The notes under the pieces: generated by a model
What the model was told of the DNA's origin: nothing
Database searches by the model: none
What the model saw: only the letters and a program-made list of their open reading frames with translations
Origin: Clostridiaceae bacterium
GTDB lineage: Bacteria; Bacillota; Clostridia; Oscillospirales; Acutalibacteraceae
Length of the DNA stretch: 8,493 bases
NCBI GenBank assembly: GCA_016295895.1
Contig: JAEDKI010000077.1
Location: 1 to 8,493 of the forward strand
Direction: 5' to 3'
Position numbers and translations under genes: made by a program
Shown here: one piece after another, positions 7,026 to 8,493 of the stretch
Layout of the letters: each line of letters starts with the position of its first letter
Position numbering within the stretch: the first letter of the stretch is position 1

Positions 7026-7626
7026 CCGGCTTCTCCTCCTTTATGTAGTCAAGAAATGCGATTGCCGCCGCTCCGACAAAGTTGCCGATAATAACAATCC
7101 ATATGAAAATGAATGCGTCAAGGCTGACTATGCCCGAAAGCGCAAAATAAAACATGTCGGCAATTGAATGCTCGAAGCCGCAGAGAATGAACACGGGAAT
7201 GCAGAACAGAACTCCGAGCGGAGATTTGCATTTTCTGAACACCGCAACGGCTATATACATCAGCACGCCGCAAAGCAAGCCTTTGAAAAAGGTCTGCGGA
7301 GCGGTCTGAAGCAACCTTGTCTGACAAGCCGAAAGCGCTTTTTCCGCAATTGCGGGTGCGGCAAAGGCGGCTGCCTTGGCGCAGAGAAATGCGCCTATAA
7401 GGTTGCCCGGCAGGCTCAGAAGCAGGTCGGAAACATCTTTCTTTTTGTGCTGAGGCACTATAAAGCCCGCCTTGCCCGTGAAAAGAGCAAAGCCGAGATA
7501 ACAAATCGCAAGCAGAGCGACCGAAAACAGCACGGCGCCGACATATTTATTGTCGCATGAGAGATAAACTGCGCCGCCAATGCCGACCATAAATCCTGCG
7601 GCAACGCCGCTGAGCAGCGTTTTCAT
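7012..7626 (-). CDS. Compact formate/nitrite transporter (FNT) family membrane protein
   Basis: Members of this family (FocA, NirC, FdhC) are pentameric inner-membrane channels or proton-coupled carriers for small monovalent anions such as formate, nitrite and hydrosulfide. The 204-residue protein is hydrophobic, with about six membrane segments (roughly 4-23, 28-50, 68-90, 112-130, 137-168 broken in the middle, 170-192) and a charged tail EEKPDEKR. Family marks: LFTGK (48-52), with Thr50 at the place of FocA Thr91; GNLIGA (74-79); GFEHSIADM (150-158), with His153 at the place of the central FocA His209; and GNFVGAA (181-187). It is shorter than FocA (285 aa), lacking the N-terminal cytoplasmic helix and loop length. 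The ATG at 7626 shares its A with the purM stop (TGATG). An in-frame TTG at 7632, with AAAAGG 7 nt before it, would add two residues. Its place before purN suggests formate supply for purine synthesis. Substrate and direction cannot be read from sequence. Confidence 0.9.
   Translation of the reverse strand: MKTLLSGVAAGFMVGIGGAVYLSCDNKYVGAVLFSVALLAICYLGFALFTGKAGFIVPQHKKKDVSDLLLSLPGNLIGAFLCAKAAAFAAPAIAEKALSACQTRLLQTAPQTFFKGLLCGVLMYIAVAVFRKCKSPLGVLFCIPVFILCGFEHSIADMFYFALSGIVSLDAFIFIWIVIIGNFVGAAAIAFLDYIKEEKPDEKR
7035..7042 (-). promoter_or_regulatory. Strong ribosome binding site of purN within the FNT coding region
   Basis: Minus-strand AAAGGAGG, 9 nt before the purN ATG, is close to the ideal Shine-Dalgarno sequence. 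The same bases encode part of the hydrophilic Lys-Glu-Glu-Lys tail of the upstream membrane protein, so this stretch serves both genes. Confidence 0.85.
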
Positions 7627-8493
7627 CAGCAAATAACAACCTTTTCTTCCGATTTGATAATTTCGCCCATGATGTAGGCGTCTTCGCCGTTTGCTTTGAG
7701 GATTTCAACCGCCTTTTCAGCATCCTCTTTTGCAACAACAACGCTCATGCCAACGCCCATGTTGAAGGTGTTGAACATATCCCTTTCGGGGATATTGCCC
7801 GTCTTTGCAAGCAGGTCAAAAATCGGCAGGATTCTGAGCGAAGCCTTGTCAATCTTTGCGCCGAAGCCCTCGGGAATGCTTCTGGGAATGTTCTCATAGA
7901 AGCCGCCGCCCGTGATATGAGAAACAGCCTTGACCGTTACCTGCTCAAACAGAGCGGTCATGGGTTTAACATAAATCTTGGTGGGGGTGAGCAGGGTTTC
8001 GCCGATTGATTTGCCGCCGAGTGCCTCAACGGGTGATTTTATGTCGGCATTTTCAACATCGAAAACCTTGCGGACAAGCGAAAATCCGTTTGAATGAACG
8101 CCGCTTGAAGGCAGAGCGATAACAGCGTCGCCCTCGGCGATGGTTGAATTGTCAAGGATTTTATCCTTATCGACAACACCTACGCAGAAGCCTGCAAGGT
8201 CATATTCGTCAATGGGGTAGAAGCCGGGCATTTCGGCAGTTTCGCCGCCGATAAGAGCGGCGTTTGACTGAACGCAGCCCTCGGCAATGCCCGAAACGAT
8301 ATCCGCTATTCTTTCGGGAACATTCTTGCCGCATGCGATATAGTCAAGGAAAAACAGGGGCTTTGCGCCGCAGCAGATAATGTCGTTGGCGCACATTGCA
8401 ACGCAGTCGATGCCGACCGTGTCGTGCTTGTCCATGATGAAAGCGAGCTTGAGCTTTGTGCCGACTCCGTCTGTGCCGCTGACGAGAACGGGC
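7626..8493 (-). CDS. purM: Phosphoribosylformylglycinamidine cyclo-ligase (AIR synthetase), 5' end outside the window
   Basis: Closes the imidazole ring of FGAM with ATP to give AIR, the fifth pathway step. The reading frame runs off the right edge. The 288 visible residues start at PVLVSGTDGVGTKLKLAF, so about 50 N-terminal residues of a normal PurM (about 340 aa) are missing. Conserved family stretches are present in order: GTDGVGTKLK near the edge, MDKHDTVGIDCVAMCANDI, PLFFLDY, GGETAEMPGFY, SGVHSNGFSLVRK, SHITGGGFYENIPR and FNTFNMGVGM. The ATG at 8433-8435 is internal (the Met of MDKHD) and is not the start. The stop TGA (7626-7628) overlaps the ATG of the FNT gene by one base, which suggests coupling. 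This is the most upstream operon gene in view, so the promoter and any regulatory leader are outside. Confidence 0.98.
   Translation of the reverse strand, partial: PVLVSGTDGVGTKLKLAFIMDKHDTVGIDCVAMCANDIICCGAKPLFFLDYIACGKNVPERIADIVSGIAEGCVQSNAALIGGETAEMPGFYPIDEYDLAGFCVGVVDKDKILDNSTIAEGDAVIALPSSGVHSNGFSLVRKVFDVENADIKSPVEALGGKSIGETLLTPTKIYVKPMTALFEQVTVKAVSHITGGGFYENIPRSIPEGFGAKIDKASLRILPIFDLLAKTGNIPERDMFNTFNMGVGMSVVVAKEDAEKAVEILKANGEDAYIMGEIIKSEEKVVIC

Noticed and set aside
7118..7504. A 128-codon minus-strand frame overlapping the FNT gene, which could be mistaken for a second small gene or a frameshift product.
   Set aside because: The FNT frame is intact with family motifs throughout; the other frame shows only arginine-, serine- and cysteine-rich shadow sequence.
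8433..8435. An ATG that could be taken as the purM start.
   Set aside because: The frame stays open and conserved upstream to the window edge, including GTDGVGTKLK, so this methionine is internal.

Overview
The window carries most of a de novo purine biosynthesis operon on the minus strand and one tRNA-modification gene on the plus strand; the two transcription units converge. Protein styles suggest an anaerobic Firmicute of the Clostridia, probably of the Oscillospiraceae/Ruminococcus kind: a single-chain fused PurL, a PurD with the AHDNDEGLNTGGMG variant of its ATP-grasp region, strong GGAGG ribosome sites, and a formate/nitrite-type channel gene inside the operon. This placement is inferred from family resemblance; no search was run.

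Layout. Positions 16-1383 (+) hold mnmE, complete, with a canonical FCxGK C-terminus. Positions 1384-1458 are a short intergenic space with a strong hairpin and T-run that ends mnmE and probably also stops transcription from the other side. From 1459 to the right edge everything is on the minus strand. In transcription order it runs: purM (7626-8493, 5' end cut by the window), a compact formate/nitrite transporter (FNT) gene (7012-7626), purN (6426-7025), purD (5158-6411) and purL (1459-5151). Junctions are tight: 1-nt overlap, 14-nt overlap, 14-nt gap, 6-nt gap. This points to one transcript with coupled translation. The promoter and any leader or operator lie beyond the right edge.

How the genes work together. 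PurD makes GAR from phosphoribosylamine. PurN formylates it with 10-formyl-tetrahydrofolate. PurL converts FGAR to FGAM using glutamine and ATP. PurM closes the imidazole ring to AIR. These four enzymes cover steps 2 to 5 of the pathway. The FNT gene sits directly before purN, the enzyme that consumes a formyl group. The most economical reading is that the channel supplies or balances formate for 10-formyl-THF synthesis. This link is the most interesting point in the window, but it is inference from context. purH, purF, purC, purE and purB are not in view.

The rest is ordinary core metabolism. No mobile elements, CRISPR arrays, tRNAs, rRNAs or defence-like genes were seen, and no gap between genes exceeds 75 bases.
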